DNA from: Linanthus parryae
Lineage: Eukaryota > Streptophyta > Magnoliopsida > Ericales > Polemoniaceae
Reading direction: 5' to 3'
Assembly (NCBI GenBank): GCA_023055425.1
Contig: JALGPY010000001.1
Location: 113,007,057-113,071,056, forward strand
Length of the DNA stretch: 64,000 bases
In this document: positions 33,860 through 44,261 of the stretch, in pieces
Position numbering within the stretch: the first letter of the stretch is position 1
Layout: each line of letters begins with the position of its first letter
Program-made: the position numbers and the translations under genes
Notes under the pieces: model-generated
Database searches by the model: none
The model's input: the letters and a program-made list of their open reading frames with translations, nothing else
Told to the model about the DNA's origin: nothing

Positions 33860-35982
33860 TTATTTTTTCAGTCCGAGGATGTGAGGAGCACCGGTGGCTG
33901 CCAACCACTGTTGTGCCTGAAGGAAGGGACCAGCAGTGAACTTTTGAACCTCGTTAACGTCTCTAATAACATGGTATCCCTTCCATTTGATCCTCTTATC
34001 TGTATTCGCCCCTGGGCCTCTGTTTGCATACTCTGCATAATACAAGGTGTCCAGAGCAAAATTCCCTTGCCACGGCATCCACCCGTCAGGGTGTAAGAAA
34101 TCTCCCAGTTCCGACTGCATAATGATAGTCCTGGAGAATTGCTTCCATGGCCTACCCAGATAGCTTGGGTTTTGGGCCTTGGAAGCTTGAAGCTGGGGTT
34201 CAGGTACAATCCTGCAGTTCTGAATGACCAACCCCGTCGTCTCTCTCCCGTTGGATCTTCCTTGTGCAGTCACTGTGTTCTTTTGGTTACTCATCGGCTT
34301 CCTGACTGTGATCTGAGAATCCTGAATGATAGCAGAAGCGTCCCCGAAGATGAAATCGATCGTGCCTGAGATTTGGCAGTGGCTGTAGAATTGACGGTGA
34401 GTTTGGACATATAATGTGTCTTGGTAACCATTCATGTGGCAGTCGTAGAAAGCGGACATGTCGGACTGGACCCTGAGAGCCACTGCCTGGTGACCTTCTG
34501 GACCTGCTGTGTTCTCGAATCCTATCGACTTGGCTATGAATCCGCTCCCCATTGCAGCTGCAAGATGTTGGAATGACCAGGTCAAAATGTAAGAGAATTT
34601 CGCATAAAACATGTTGCAATGAAAACGGGGACAGGACAATACAGAGAATTTCTGAGAGATGTATATATCTGTATTATGTATACATACATATATCTGTGCT
34701 ATGTAGACGTCGTAGTTTCTCAATTTTCTCATAAATCAGTGTTGATATCTAACATATAGATATCTACCCTGATTCTTATAAAATGGTGAAACTCCGACGC
34801 ACCATATACACACACACTTCATCTGTCTGCTTTTATGTGTCCATGTTTTTTTGGCCAACATGACGAAGCATTTGGCTGATCATGTAACCTTCTCAAAATG
34901 CTTCGTCATGTTGGCATAAACAGGACACAAAAAAACAGACGGTGCGAGTATATATTTCAGAAAAGGAGGGTGGGCTTACCGAAGGTGGCAGTCCTGAAGG
35001 TCGGTACACCTTGGCGGTTACTCTTATTGTTGGTAATAATCGTCCTCGTCGGTCCATCTCCGTACATAAATATATTAGTCTGCTTCTTCGTAATCTGGAT
35101 ATACTCATCATATCTCCCTGCCTTAACATATATAACGTATCTCCCAGGAGATGGTTGCTTGGTGGGATACGCTGCAAGAGCCGCAGCAATAGTTTTGAAC
35201 TGTCCACTCCCATCCTTAGCCACAACAGCGTTAGGCTTCAAGTTGTTGTGCTTGTTGTTATGATGGTTTCCTTGCATCAGCTTACGATCAGCTCCTGACA
35301 TCCATGCAGGATACCCATCATCATCGGACGCCTCCATCAGACGACGGGAGGTCGCAGTCGAGTTCAACTGGATACCAAACGCCGAAACGATTTGGGTCAG
35401 AGCCGAAATGATGGCGAGGGCGTTGTCGGTTAACTGCGTCGCATTCATCATTCCGTTGGTCATCGCGTCTTTCAGTTCTGGCTGTTCGATCCCATCCAGG
35501 CATGTCTGCTGGTAAGAGATCACGGCGCTTAACCAGTTCTTCAGCTCTGCTTCTCTGTCTTCCACCGTGTGGAGGTCGCTATCTCCGACGGTCGACAACG
35601 CCGCTTGGAGCTCTTCAGCGGCGTCTTGGATGAGTTCTTGGCAATCCTCGACCGCCATCTTGTTGAAAGAGTTGTTGGCGGCTTTTCCGATCTCCGGTGC
35701 TTTTTTTAAGAAGGATTCGACTTCGTGGATGGTGAATTGGAGCGCCGCCTTGAAGAAGTCTTGCGGGGTGGCGGTCTGGTTGTTCGCGACGGAGGAGACG
35801 CTGTTCTTGCATTGTTCTTGGTGGTCCGTTTGGGAACAAATGGCCGCCACGGATTTGGATGTTGTCGACAAGTTGTTATTGCCGCCGCCTGACGAGCTGT
35901 TTTTGTTGAGACCGATGACGCAGAGGCATGCTGCGACGACGCATACCCCGGAGACTCCGAGGATTAGAAACTTTTTATTCAT
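33860..35982 (-). CDS. Pectin methylesterase with PMEI prodomain (type I PME)
   Basis: It demethylesterifies cell-wall homogalacturonan. Exons are 34980-35982 and 33860-34557 (minus strand); the intron is GT...AG, phase 1. The total is 1701 bp, 566 residues, normal for the type. A hydrophobic signal or anchor segment covers residues 4-25. A pectinesterase-inhibitor-like domain (about 45-200, with AICSQTDHQEQCKNS and YQQTCLDG) follows. Basic processing sites RRLM and RKLM precede the catalytic domain. Catalytic blocks are all present: AGRYDEYI, QAVAL, YQDTLYV, DFIFG and LGRPW, covering the two Gln, two Asp and Arg active-site positions. No stops or frameshifts. It is the one intact host gene here. 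Expression tissue cannot be told from sequence. Confidence 0.96.
34823..34941. repeat. Long inverted repeat in the PME intron
   Basis: GCCAACATGACGAAGCATTT (34854-34873) pairs exactly with 34896-34915 across a 22-nt loop. Imperfect pairing continues outward to about 34823 and 34941, giving roughly 50 bp per arm. It lies wholly in the single intron of the PME gene. It could be a small fold-back MITE or a miRNA-like hairpin. Confidence 0.85.
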
Positions 35983-36160
35983 CTTCTACAATATTATGTT
36001 TTCTTTTTGTGTGGTGTGTTTTGCACTTCTGTCTCTCTCCCTATGATTTCTAATTGAGAACTGCTGCTAAACAATTGAATCTAATTATGCATAGTGTGTG
36101 TCTTTTTGGGGGAAGAAGGGGTGTGGGTGGGGAGAGGAACAATTTGGATGAGGATTGAAG

Positions 36161-36180
36161 GTGAATATTCTTATAGAGAC
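36161..36180 (-). promoter_or_regulatory. Candidate TATA box of the PME gene
   Basis: On the minus strand the sequence reads CTCTATAAGAATA, about 190 bp before the ATG. It is the best TATA-like site in the upstream 200 bp. The upstream region also contains A/T-rich and GGGG/CCCC runs with no recognised element. Confidence 0.4.
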
Positions 36181-36428
36181 ATTGGGATGTTTCTAAAATT
36201 AGGATGAAACGATGATGTCCTTGTAACTAGGAACGGTCGTTTAGGTTTTGTGGTTTGCTTGCAGATAGAAACTGATGGGCAAACGCATATTTGAGGCATG
36301 GTAGTTATTGGAGGGCAGTTCCTTTGGTTGATGTCTCTCCGGAACAGTCGGATTTCCACTTGTATGCCTTGGTGGTTTCTTCATATTTTATTTTATTTTG
36401 AGGGATTTGTTTTTCTAGTGTAATCTTT

Positions 36429-36560
36429 CTACCTATATATAAAGAGGATAGGGCTGTTACACCCTGGCGCCACCTCAGCATTTTTTGCCACGCTGTTCCT
36501 TTGGTTGCCGTCCACATCTGCTTCTCAAAATACCCATTTTGCCCTTCGTTAGTGTCGTTG
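36429..36560 (+). mobile_element. Helitron-like 5' end, copy 1
   Basis: TCTACCTATATATAAAGAGG is followed by GATAGGGCTGTTACACC and CACATCTGCTTCTC. TC followed by a TATATAAAG-rich start resembles plant Helitron 5' ends. Copies recur at 40623-40750 (same orientation) and 42165-42292 (inverted). No matching hairpin plus CTRR end was identified, so the class is tentative. Confidence 0.4.
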
Positions 36561-36957
36561 TGTGGTTTAGCCTCAAGGGGTGAATGCGTCTTTTAAGCAT
36601 ACAGCTTCCAGGAGAAGCTCCCGGCTCTCATTCTTGCCTCACAGCCTCTCTCGCTCCTCTCTCTCTTGTTTCTCTCAACCGTAGCTTCTCTCTGTCTCTC
36701 ACTATCTGGCTTCGAAGAGAAGCTGTGCTCTTCGTTTCACTTACAAGCAGAAGTAGAGAAAGACGGAGGAGAATCAGAGAGAGAGAGAGAAGCAGGTTTT
36801 GTGGGCTTCGCATGGATCTATACCAGTCGCATGGATCTACTTCGGTCAATCCCTCCAGCAGTCGCAGATTCGTTGATCCAAGGTATCTGCGAGTCCTTGT
36901 CGTCCCTCTTCTCTGTTTCTCTACACCGCCTGGGTTTCTCGGTCATGTTCTTCATCT
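36561..36957 (+). other. CT/GA-rich segment with a small open frame, possibly captured gene
   Basis: An open frame ending at 36980 contains MDLLRSIPPAVADSLIQGI followed by a hydrophobic stretch (VMFFIWV). The upstream part is CT-rich like a plant 5' UTR. A donor-like AAG|GTACGG follows at about 36987. This may be a first exon captured by a Helitron-like element. No family is recognised. Confidence 0.35.
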
Positions 36958-37558
36958 GGGTTAACAAGGGTTTCGGCTGAATTGAAGGTACGGGACTTCA
37001 ATGTCATGAAAGTCTCTGTGCATGTCAATTTTGTGGGTTATTCTCAAAGAACTGAAATTGGTTGTTTATTTATGGTTTAATTTGGGTCTGAGAATGCAAT
37101 TGAAGAATTAGCCTTTTGGGTTTTGATGGATGTGTTCATTTGGTATCAGATTTGTGTTTAACTCATGATCTTTGTTTCATGTTTTGTAACATTACAGTCT
37201 GGTATATACATATTTGCTTGGCTAAATTGCACTTTCACCCCCTTCTGGTTTTGGTTGATATGAGGCTGTGATGATGAATTCTCTAGATCAAATGATTCAG
37301 GCACGGAGATCGGTTCCACGTGTTGGGTTAACAAGGGTTTCGGCTGAATTGAAGGTACGGGACTTCAATGTCATGAAAGTCTCTGTGCATGTCAATTTTG
37401 TGGGTTATTCTCAAAGAACTGAAATTGGTTGTTTATTTATGGTTTAATTTGGGTATGAGAATGCAATTGAAGAATTAGCCTTTTGGGTTTTGATGGATGT
37501 GTTCATTTGGTATCAGATTTGTGTTTAACTCATGATCTTTGTTTCATGTTTTGTAACA
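36958..37558 (+). repeat. 367-bp tandem duplication (copy 2 continues after the MULE)
   Basis: GGGTTAACAAGGGTTTCGGC at 36958 recurs at 37325, and the two copies match nearly base for base. Copy 2 stops at 37558, where the MULE enters, and resumes at 39225-39233 (TSD) through about 39365. The duplication therefore came before the MULE insertion. Confidence 0.9.
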
Positions 37559-39224
37559 GGGTAAAAGACACTAACCACCCCTGGGTTTAGGGAAAATTCC
37601 ATTCTGCTACCCTGGGTTTTGGATAAAGACACTCCGCACCCTTTTTTTGGATGGAGCTGACGGTGGGCTAACAGACCAGGCCAAAAGACGATTATACCCT
37701 CATAATTTTGATAAATGACCTACTATATATTTTCTTTCTTCTCATTTTTCTCTTCTCATCCTCCTTCCCTTCTCTTATGTAACCCTAGCCTCCAATCATA
37801 CCACTCCAACACATTTTAAACAAAAAAAAACTTGGTACAGTTGAAAACTAGAGCTTACTGCTCCCAAATAAAGGAACTATGTGAATGAGAAACCCAGCTT
37901 ACAGTAGAAGGAATGCATCAATGGAAGCAATCAAAATATTCGGACAACAACAAGATATGAGTAAACAAAATGCACGCAGATCTACAGTGGAGAAAAAAGA
38001 AGGAGAAGAAGAAGAAGAACAGAGGAGAATAAGAGAGGAAGAGAGAGAGGAAGACAACTAGCTGTAGCACCACCGCCAGCAGCAGCGCCGCTCGCCATCG
38101 CCACCAGCAGCAGCGCCGCCTCGCCAGTTGCGTCGTCGTTGTCCTCTTCAGATCCGTCGAGGACTTCTACAGATCCGTTGGATCTCAACAAATCCGGTGT
38201 CAAATCCGTCGACTCCGACCAGCTTCATCTTATGCCTCCCGTTCGCACGAAGTAACCCAACTGTTTGTGCAAACAACTCCTAAGTCGCCGGAGGCGTGTC
38301 GCTTCAAGTCCATGTGCCAGAGTAAGCCATCGCCGCTCCTAAACCCCAAGCATCTTGGCATCTCTCGCGGAAATCAACCACACCGCCCGCTGTATGTTAC
38401 GGATCTGGGCGAAGGAGGTTTGTAATGGCGGCGATGTCGATCTGGGCCGTCGTAGTGGTCGGGGTCTCCTCCGTCAGCGCCGCCTCGCCAGCCACCGGAC
38501 TCCTCGACGCCGTCGTGGTAGGGGTAGTTCTACAGACCCGTTGGATCTCAACATCCACCGGAATCCTCGACGCCGTCGTGGCGGGGGTAGTTCGCCGGCG
38601 ACGCATGAGGAACAGGGTGGTTGTTCCAGTGATTGAGCATGTAATCAGAGTAGACGATGATTGAGAGACCGATGCAGGTCTGGAGGAAATTGAGGAACTT
38701 GAGGATGAATGCGAGGAAGGGGCGGCGACATGGCCTTCACATTTTTGATCTCGCACTTTGATGATTGACCGATTGATCGATCTCTTGGTTGAAATCTGAA
38801 ACCCTAACACCTTTGCTGCTTTCATCTTCTAATAGAGAGAGAGAGAGAGATGGTAGATGAAGAAAATAAGCATAAAGAAGAAAAAGGGCTGCTGTTTCAC
38901 AGCAAATGGGCAAGAGAGAGAGTGGGTAAGAGAGAGAAAAGGGGTTAGAAATGTTGTAGTTATCTTTTTTTGGAAATTTAATGAATTGTTCTTGGTGTTC
39001 TTGATGTTCTTGATGATAAATGATGGGCAATATAGTCAAAAAAATAAACAGGGGCAATGTTGTCCGAAATAATTCAATCAACCAATTTTCTAACGGAACC
39101 TAACAGAAGGTGCAAACTGTCCACAGAATATTCCGTTAAATGGGTGCGGAGTGTCTTTATCCAAAACCCAGGGGTGGTCTGTGGGTTTTTCCCTAAACCC
39201 AGGGGTGATCAGTGTCTTTTACCC
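37559..39224. mobile_element. Non-autonomous MULE, 1666 bp, 9-bp TSD
   Basis: Terminal inverted repeats of about 80 bp begin GGGTAAAAGACACT and share CACCCCTGGGTTTAGGG and GGATAAAGACACTCCGCACC. TTTGTAACA is duplicated at 37550-37558 and 39225-39233, the 9-bp TSD of Mutator elements. The core (37980-38650) is GC-rich with internal near-repeats (CGACGCCGTCGTGG twice) and looks like captured coding sequence, as in Pack-MULEs. No transposase was found. Confidence 0.88.
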
Positions 39225-39997
39225 TTTGTAACATTACAGTCTGGTATATACATATTTGCTTGGCTAAATTGCAATTTCACCCCCTTCTGGTTTTGGTTGA
39301 TATGAGGCTGTGATGATGAATTCTCTAGATCAAATGATTCAGGCACGGAGATCGGTTCCACGTGTTGGCAGGGCGACTCGGAGGTCTTCTGGCCACCGTA
39401 GTTGCAGCCACGGTGGGTTCGTTCTCAGCCGATCACTCCAACAGATCTGAGCCTCTCCCGAACATTCAATACGATCTTATGATATGTGCTTAATGGTGGC
39501 ATTGTAGCTCTTTCTTAAAATCTTGGGTGGGGTGGAAGAATCATAGACAAGTACTTTGGGAATGCTGGGAAAAAAGTCTCTTTACATTTGAGTAGAATAT
39601 TATTGGCAAGTGGATTTCAGTACACTTCTCCAAGATGGGAAGATTAGATGCTAAAGTTCCAAGCTTACATGTTTGAACCTCGACAAGGTGCTTCCCGTAT
39701 GTGAAACCGCAATAAAGCTTTATGATAATTTCCATGTTTGTTTTTCTGATTATTGCTAGCATCCTTATGTCTCTTGATATGATAAGCATGCCATGATTAA
39801 TACTCCATCGCTTACAAACCATGAAAATTATTGAACTGGACTTATTTGTGCTTCCGACAAATTCGAATGCTTTTCACAAATGTTCAGAGATCAAAAAGAG
39901 GTACACTTTCTTTCTCTATCCCTATTTCCCCTTTAAAAAAATGATGTTTCCTTGTAGATTTCATTTATGTATACATATGTACCGCAAGAAACTCATC

Positions 39998-40479
39998 AGA
40001 TCTGAGCCTCTCCTTACTATTCTGAGAATTATTATTCATATTTTACTCTGAGGAACAATTACAATGGTTTGATAAAGAGAAAAATGCAAGGTTAGTTCAT
40101 GTATGGTTAGTTCATGTATTCTGATTTGTTGTTGGTTCCTATTTTCTCCATGGATTGGCTTCAAATGACCGGATCACTGGTGAGCATTATTGGTATGCGA
40201 TTTGTTTTCGAAGTTCGTTATCCTGTTATGGCCTATAGCTTCCATGTTTCCATGCTTTATCCTTTTTGTTGATCAGTAAACTAGCCAATTGCACTTTCGC
40301 TCCCTTCTGGTTTTGGTTGATATGAGGCTGTGACGATGAATTCTCTCGATCAAATGATTCAGGCACGGAGATCGGACCCACGTGTTGGCAGGGCGACTCG
40401 GAGGTCTTTTGGCCACCGTTGTTGCAGTCACGGTGGGTTTGTTCTCGGCCGATCAATCCAGCAGATCTGAGCCTCCGTT
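39998..40479 (+). repeat. Direct duplication, copy 1 (period about 1.02 kb)
   Basis: The stretch from CAGATCTGAGCCTCTCC to the following 200-bp unit is repeated almost unchanged at 41019-41502. It includes GAACAATTACAATGGTTTG followed by a donor-like CAAG|GTTAG and the duplicated phrase GGTTAGTTCATGTAT. Confidence 0.88.
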
Positions 40480-40622
40480 ATTTCTATTTTGGTTGTCTTA
40501 TAAAAAGTTATCTGCTGAAGATACATGTCATAGGCATGGTTAATGTGCCAATCTTTCTTGACTAATTAAAGTATCAAGGTCTGTGAAATTTCAATAATGG
40601 AAAGGTGAGGTTGTTTTTGTAT

Positions 40623-40750
40623 TTCTTGCTAGCTATATATGAAGAGAATAGGGCTGTTACACCCTGGCGCCAATTCACCATTTTTTGCCATGCTGTTCCT
40701 TTGGTTGCCGTCCACATCTGCTTCTCGAATTGTCTCTTTTGCCCTTTTGT
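40623..40750 (+). mobile_element. Helitron-like 5' end, copy 2
   Basis: CTATATATGAAGAGAATAGG is followed by GCTGTTACACCCTGGCGCC and the same 100 bp as at 36429. It lies between the two copies of the 1.02-kb duplication. Confidence 0.4.
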
Positions 40751-40887
40751 TTCTGTTGTGTGTGTTGGCTGTAGTTTAGGCAAAGATTCATGACACAACG
40801 AATATTTCCTTGCTTTGTTCGATTGGTGCAGAGTTTCGTACACGACGAATCCTCTGTACTGTTGTTGGTTTTGGTTGATACGAGGCT

Positions 40888-41073
40888 ATGACGATGAATT
40901 CTCTCGAGCAAGTAATTAAGGCACGGAGATCGAACCGCGTGTTGGCAGGGCAACTCGGAGGTATTTTTGCCACCGTAGTTGCAGCCACGGTGGGTTCGTT
41001 CTCGGCCGATAACTCTAACAGATCTGAGCCTCTCCTTACTATTCTGAGAATCATTATTCATATTTTACTCTGA
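40888..41073 (+). pseudogene. Open copy of the amplified unit, possible captured exon
   Basis: The frame reads MNSLEQVIKARRSNRVLAGQ, then LGGIFATVVAATVGSFSAD. This is a short basic segment followed by a hydrophobic one, like an N-terminal membrane or targeting segment. The other five copies are shifted by one base after KARRS and read a different, less protein-like frame. I do not recognise the family. It is probably an exon fragment captured and then multiplied. Confidence 0.35.
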
Positions 41074-41502
41074 GGAACAATTACAATGGTTTGAGAAAGA
41101 GAAAAATGCAAGGTTAGTTCATGTATGGTTAGTTCATGTATTCTGATTTGTTGTTGGTTCCTATTTTCTCCATGGATTGGCTTCAAATGACCGGATCACT
41201 GGTGAGCATTATTGGTGTGCGATTTGTTTTCAAAGTTCGCTATCCTGTTATGGCCTATAGCTTCCATGTTTCCATGCTTTATCCTTTTTGTTTATCAGTA
41301 AACTAGCCAATTGCACTTTCGCCCCCTTCTGGTTTTGGTTGATATGAGGCTGTGACGATGAATTCTCTCGATCAAATGATTCAGGCACGGAGATCGGATC
41401 CACGTGTTGGCAGGGCGACTCGGAGGTCTTTTGGCCACCGTAGTTGCAGTCACGGTGGGTTTGTTCTCGGCCGATCAGTCCAGCAGATCTGAGCCTCCGT
41501 TA
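41019..41502 (+). repeat. Direct duplication, copy 2
   Basis: It matches 39998-40479 with few substitutions. Confidence 0.88.
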
Positions 41503-41604
41503 GGATTTTGTCAACAACCCAGTTTATACATGTCCAGTTAGTCTTACAATTCATGCATTTCTCTTACAGCGACTCTAATATAATAAATCTGTTTATGATA
41601 AGGA

Positions 41605-41695
41605 TGCGAAGCTGATCGCAGTAAGCGTGAAGGAAGGAGATGCAGTGCTCTGTGATGAATACGAGGGAATTGAGGTAAAGCTTGGTGGCAAAGAG
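41605..41695 (+). pseudogene. Chaperonin-10-like exon fragment
   Basis: The segment reads DAKLIAVSVKEG, then after a 2-base deletion DAVLCDEYEGIEVKLGGKE. This resembles the C-terminal half of group I co-chaperonin (Cpn10/GroES): K-L-I-P-V-x-V-K-E-G followed by V-L-x-x-E-Y-x-G. It begins after a sequence like an intron end (ATAAG|GAT). It is a single frameshifted exon, so it is a captured or decayed fragment. Confidence 0.6.
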
Positions 41696-42164
41696 TTAGC
41701 ATACGTTTCTTGCTCTTTTTCTATCTGGTTATTTCACTGATTGTAAAGAATGTTGCACTGTTATTTATCTTGAAAACATTGCACTGCCGCTTTGTTGGAT
41801 TTTTTTCTTGTGAATGCCTTTAGTAACTTCCTGGGAATAAATTTGTTGATGGTTGCAAATAAGTCACATGAAATGAGAAACTTTGATGTTTCTTTTATTT
41901 TTTTTTCCTTTACTTCATTTTCCTTTCAGGTTCTCTTTGATGAGATGATTATTCTTGTAATTCTACAAATTATGAATTGAGTGGTGTGCTATCATAAAAT
42001 AACTTGGGTTTTTCATGAGTACGTCTTTTTAAGGTTGATTATGGAAGTTCCAAAAGTATATGAAAATAATTATTTGGGAAAATGTTCTAATTCCTTCTGA
42101 ATGCTGCACCACACAAAATCTAAAGTGGTGTGCTCTGAAATTTGTAGGTTTCGGTATATGGCTA
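41696..42164. other. Noncoding interval after the chaperonin-like fragment
   Basis: T-rich sequence; no gene recognised. It may be intron carried along with the exon fragment. Confidence 0.35.
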
Positions 42165-42292
42165 TGGCAGATAATAGGCAGAGACAATTTGAGAAGCAGA
42201 TGTGGACGGCAACCAAAGGAACAGCATGGCAAAAAATCGTGAAGTGGCGCCACGGTGTAACAGCCCTATTCTCTTTATATATAGGTAGTAAG
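42165..42292 (-). mobile_element. Helitron-like 5' end, copy 3, inverted
   Basis: Reverse complement of the 36429 and 40623 copies: minus strand reads CTACCTATATATAAAGAG, then AATAGGGCTGTTACACCG. It lies head-to-head against copy 6 of the 200-bp unit. Confidence 0.45.
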
Positions 42293-42792
42293 ATATATAT
42301 ATTTGCTTGGTTAAATTGCACTTTCGCCCCCTTCTGGTTTGGGTTGATATGAGGCTGTGACGATGAATACTCTCGATCAAATGATTCAAGCACGGAGATC
42401 GGTTCCACGTGTTGGCACGGCGACTCGGAGGTCTTTTGTCCACCATAGTTGCAGCCACGGTGGGTTCGTTCTCGGCCGATCTCTCCAACAGATCTGAGCC
42501 TCTCCCGAACATTCAATACAATTTTATGAGCTTTTTAATTTTTAATGTTGTCGTGCCTGGATGAATATTTAGCACTGAGATTTTGGGTTTCTCTGAGTGT
42601 CAGGGTTTTCCTGTTGACATCTAACGATGAGAAACTTCCAACTGCAGGAAATAATACATGAAGCAATGGACAATATGCTATATCACTGGTCTGATTATAA
42701 ACCAAACCACCAATTTATCGAGTCTAAAGTTTTCCTTTCAAATTGGTTTTAGTGTTGGATGAGTGCATATTTGCCTACAACTCATATCCAGG

Positions 42793-43407
42793 TTACATTT
42801 GGTGGCAGGGAATGGGCTGCAGATGGGAAAAGCCTACCAAGACGTCTTTCGTCCATTTCGCTATCATGTATTTATGCCAACTTTCAGGAAGTTTAGCAAT
42901 AATACCCCCCACTAACAACTCATCAGAAACAACAATCTTGAGATCTCGAAGTTTATTAGCGAGGATTTGGAATTCATAAACCTGATCGAGAATGGGAGAA
43001 CTATCATCCATAGTAAAATCAAAAAAATTCTTAATAAGAAACTTATCTGATCCTTGCTTTTCAGCCTTGTATTTGTTCTCCAACGTCTTCCAGATTTTGC
43101 TTGGTGACTTCTCTGATGTGAATAGATCGTATAAACGATCCGACAGTGTGTTGAGAATGTGTCCTCTGCAAACCAGTTCGTCCTCCTCCCTCTTCGTTCG
43201 CTGCGCCTTTAATTCGTCAGTGTCGTCGTCCTTTGGTTCTGGTATTGGCTGCAAATTTTCATACAGAACGTATGCCACCTTCAATGCAGTGAGTAGAAAC
43301 ATCAACTTGTCTTGCCAACGGGTGAAATTGGTGCCATCAAACCGGTCCAGTTTGACGAAGTCTTGATTTATCATCTTGAAAGTTGCAGTCTTTCCTCCAC
43401 TCTCCAT
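42793..43407 (-). CDS. Ty1/copia Gag (N-terminal, 204 codons)
   Basis: The minus-strand frame starts MESGGKTATFKMINQDFVKL and contains the copia Gag domain (RFDGTNFTRWQDKLMFLLTA, CRGHILNTLSDRLYDLF, IWKTLENKYKAEKQGSDKFL, ANKLRDLKIVVSDELLV). It is open over its whole length. After LPESWHKYM the frame ends at CHQM; the zinc knuckle and pol are absent, so the element is truncated near 42790. The ATG sits about 600 bp after the putative LTR start at 44004. Confidence 0.88.
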   Translation of the reverse strand: MESGGKTATFKMINQDFVKLDRFDGTNFTRWQDKLMFLLTALKVAYVLYENLQPIPEPKDDDTDELKAQRTKREEDELVCRGHILNTLSDRLYDLFTSEKSPSKIWKTLENKYKAEKQGSDKFLIKNFFDFTMDDSSPILDQVYEFQILANKLRDLKIVVSDELLVGGIIAKLPESWHKYMIAKWTKDVLVGFSHLQPIPCHQM

Positions 43408-43439
43408 TGTTGTACGATTTATCCCTTAAAATTGTTACG

Positions 43440-44004
43440 CCGAGTATAATGGATTGTGGAAGAAAACAGGACTTGAGGCACGATGATCGTTTTCTTTAAG
43501 GGATAAATCGCCCCCACTATGCTGACGAGTTCTGGCGATTCCCCTCCAGGATACAACAAGTCGCGTCGATTCTACAGCCAGCAATCTGCAGAAGTTCTCT
43601 AGAATTCTCTGTGAAACTGTGTTTGAAACTGATACAAATTCTGCTGGTGTTTGTTCATAACAGTTGTGACTGTTTATAACAACACAACCCTTCACCAGCC
43701 GAAAATAACCGCCATAACTACCAGCAAAATATAAAACGGAAAAAACAGTTATTGGTTAAACTAACTCACGCCACACGCGCCACGTCGCCAAATTGCCTAA
43801 GTGCGCCTACAAAAGCGCCATTAAAGCGCCACATTGCGCCTTGCGCGCGCGCGCCCGTGCGTGTGCGAGTTGTAGAGGATAACCACTCTATATATTAACT
43901 CACTTTAATAGCATTAATGTGTTTCCATATATAAAGTGAACAATAACTATAGTTTCCAAGATGTGGGACAAATACTTTTAGCTTTTTACAAGCTATTTAC
44001 AACA
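43440..44004 (-). mobile_element. Copia 5' LTR upstream of the gag
   Basis: On the minus strand the block starts TGTTGTAAATAGCTTG followed by TCCCACATCTTGG, a very common plant copia LTR opening. It contains a TATAAACA box around 43680-43672. The 3' limit is unclear: no standard primer-binding site was seen. A (GC)n alternating run lies at about 43842-43853. Confidence 0.6.
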
Positions 44005-44261
44005 CCCACAATTGCCGCATGCAACTCCCGATCGATCAAAGCAAGATTTTTAGAGTTCAAGAACGGGTATGTTCTAGGTTCGAGTTAAGTGATTATGGGT
44101 TGTTCTTGGGGAGATTGGGTTCTCGGTTGAAGGTTCACTGTCGAGGAGAAGGAAGAGAGGAGAGAAGGTGAAGAACAGAGAAACACGACAGGAAGCGTGA
44201 CGGGGCGAATAGAGAGAGGTTCACCTGGTTCGTTCCTATTGGTTCTTCTAAGATTTTCTTT

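Larger units (their letters stand above)
37226..42510 (+). repeat. Six dispersed copies of a roughly 200-bp unit
   Basis: Copies lie at about 37226-37324 (truncated), 39257-39470, 40283-40475, 40862-41035, 41307-41500 and 42308-42510. Common features are CACTTTCGCCCCCTTCTGG, GATATGAGGCTGTGACGATG, AATTCTCTCGATCAAATGAT and GCAGGGCGACTCGGAGG. All have the same orientation. Copy 4 lacks one base found in the others and stays open as a protein. Confidence 0.85.

Noticed and set aside
34893..35263. Frames over the PME intron and exon 1 on both strands
   Set aside because: They are shadows of the PME coding sequence and its intron.
37201..37560. TGGTATCAGATTTG as a copia primer-binding site
   Set aside because: The phrase TTTGGTATCAGATTTG sits in both copies of the 367-bp duplication with no LTR end before it; matching eleven bases by chance or decay is more likely.
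38355..38825. Overlapping frames in the GC-rich MULE core
   Set aside because: Frames on both strands arise from GC-rich repeats; no one frame has a recognised domain, so no gene is called.
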